Assembly (NCBI GenBank): GCA_036625675.1
Contig: JAZKTH010000069.1
Span: 1 to 12,381 of the forward strand
Length of the DNA stretch: 12,381 nt
From: Halalkaliarchaeum sp036625675
Lineage (GTDB): Archaea; Halobacteriota; Halobacteria; Halobacteriales; Haloferacaceae
Direction of reading: 5' to 3'
This document shows positions 12,273 through 12,381 of this stretch, in pieces (the stretch's first letter is position 1; every line of letters begins with the position of its first letter). The position numbers and the translations under genes were made by a program. A model generated the notes under the pieces. The model did no database searches, was not told the origin of the DNA, and worked only from the letters and a program-made list of their open reading frames with translations.

Positions 12273-12381
12273 CTAGTTCGGTCCGCGTCGGGGGTCGTCG
12301 CCGTCGTTTCGACCGCCCCAGGAGTTACGCGGTTCCGACCCGTCGTCGTCCTGTTCGCCCGAAAGCCGCTGATCCGATCCC
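12273..12381 (-). CDS. C-terminal fragment of an acidic protein, unrecognised
   Basis: The minus strand is open from the window edge to a TAG at 12275-12273. It encodes the last 35 residues of a protein that begins upstream of this window: Gly/Asp/Ser/Asn-rich, with QDDDGSEPRNSWGGRNDGDD. The composition is that of a disordered acidic tail common in haloarchaeal proteins. The other two minus-strand frames give Arg/Thr-rich peptides and are less likely. It ends 63 nt before the hef ATG. No family can be named. Confidence 0.4.
   Translation of the reverse strand, partial: GSDQRLSGEQDDDGSEPRNSWGGRNDGDDPRRGPN

Overview
This window is chromosomal DNA from a halophilic archaeon (class Halobacteria). 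The reasons are its high GC content, proteins rich in Asp and Glu with few Lys, AT-rich TATA boxes about 27 nt upstream of ATGs that lack ribosome binding sites (leaderless transcripts), and several characteristically haloarchaeal genes (Hef, the gdh-gfcR pair, a short archaeal isocitrate lyase). The genus cannot be fixed from the sequence alone. Nothing here looks like a mobile element, CRISPR array, tRNA or rRNA.

Layout. Bases 1-408 hold the end of a SufU/IscU-type Fe-S scaffold gene, followed by a strong 16-bp hairpin. Bases 539-1213 encode a zinc-ribbon protein of the Sjogren/scleroderma autoantigen 1 family. Bases 1483-3196 hold glucose 1-dehydrogenase (gdh) and, overlapping it by 14 nt, its likely regulator gfcR. 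A TATA box inside the 3' end of gdh lies at leaderless distance from the gfcR ATG. A CGYS monothiol glutaredoxin follows (3265-3609). After a 207-nt spacer with twin TATA-like boxes and a nested hairpin comes a conserved haloarchaeal protein of unknown function (probably DUF7110, 3817-4386). It converges with isocitrate lyase aceA (4393-5421, minus), which is coupled by an ATGA overlap to an unrecognised small coiled-coil protein (5418-5738, minus). A 499-nt regulatory spacer with a very AT-rich core separates this pair from a universal stress protein gene (6238-6660). Then come a DUF2267 gene (minus), a SerB-like HAD phosphatase, a COG1926-type phosphoribosyltransferase, a small two-helix membrane protein gene broken by a 1-nt frameshift (minus), bacterial-type aspartate 1-decarboxylase panD (plus), and the FANCM/XPF-like helicase-nuclease hef (9711-12209, minus). 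The window ends in the C-terminal tail of an acidic protein (minus).

How the genes fit together. The gdh-gfcR pair links glucose oxidation (semi-phosphorylative Entner-Doudoroff pathway) to its transcriptional control. aceA serves the glyoxylate bypass on acetate or fatty acids. SufU and the CGYS glutaredoxin both belong to Fe-S cluster trafficking, though they are separated by other genes. PanD supplies beta-alanine for coenzyme A. Hef acts at stalled replication forks. I see no multi-gene defence or biosynthetic system. The less ordinary signals are the structured leader of the DUF7110 gene, the sufU hairpin, the promoter inside gdh, the coiled-coil partner of aceA, the frameshifted membrane gene, and a possible PCNA-binding box in the repeat-bearing linker of Hef.
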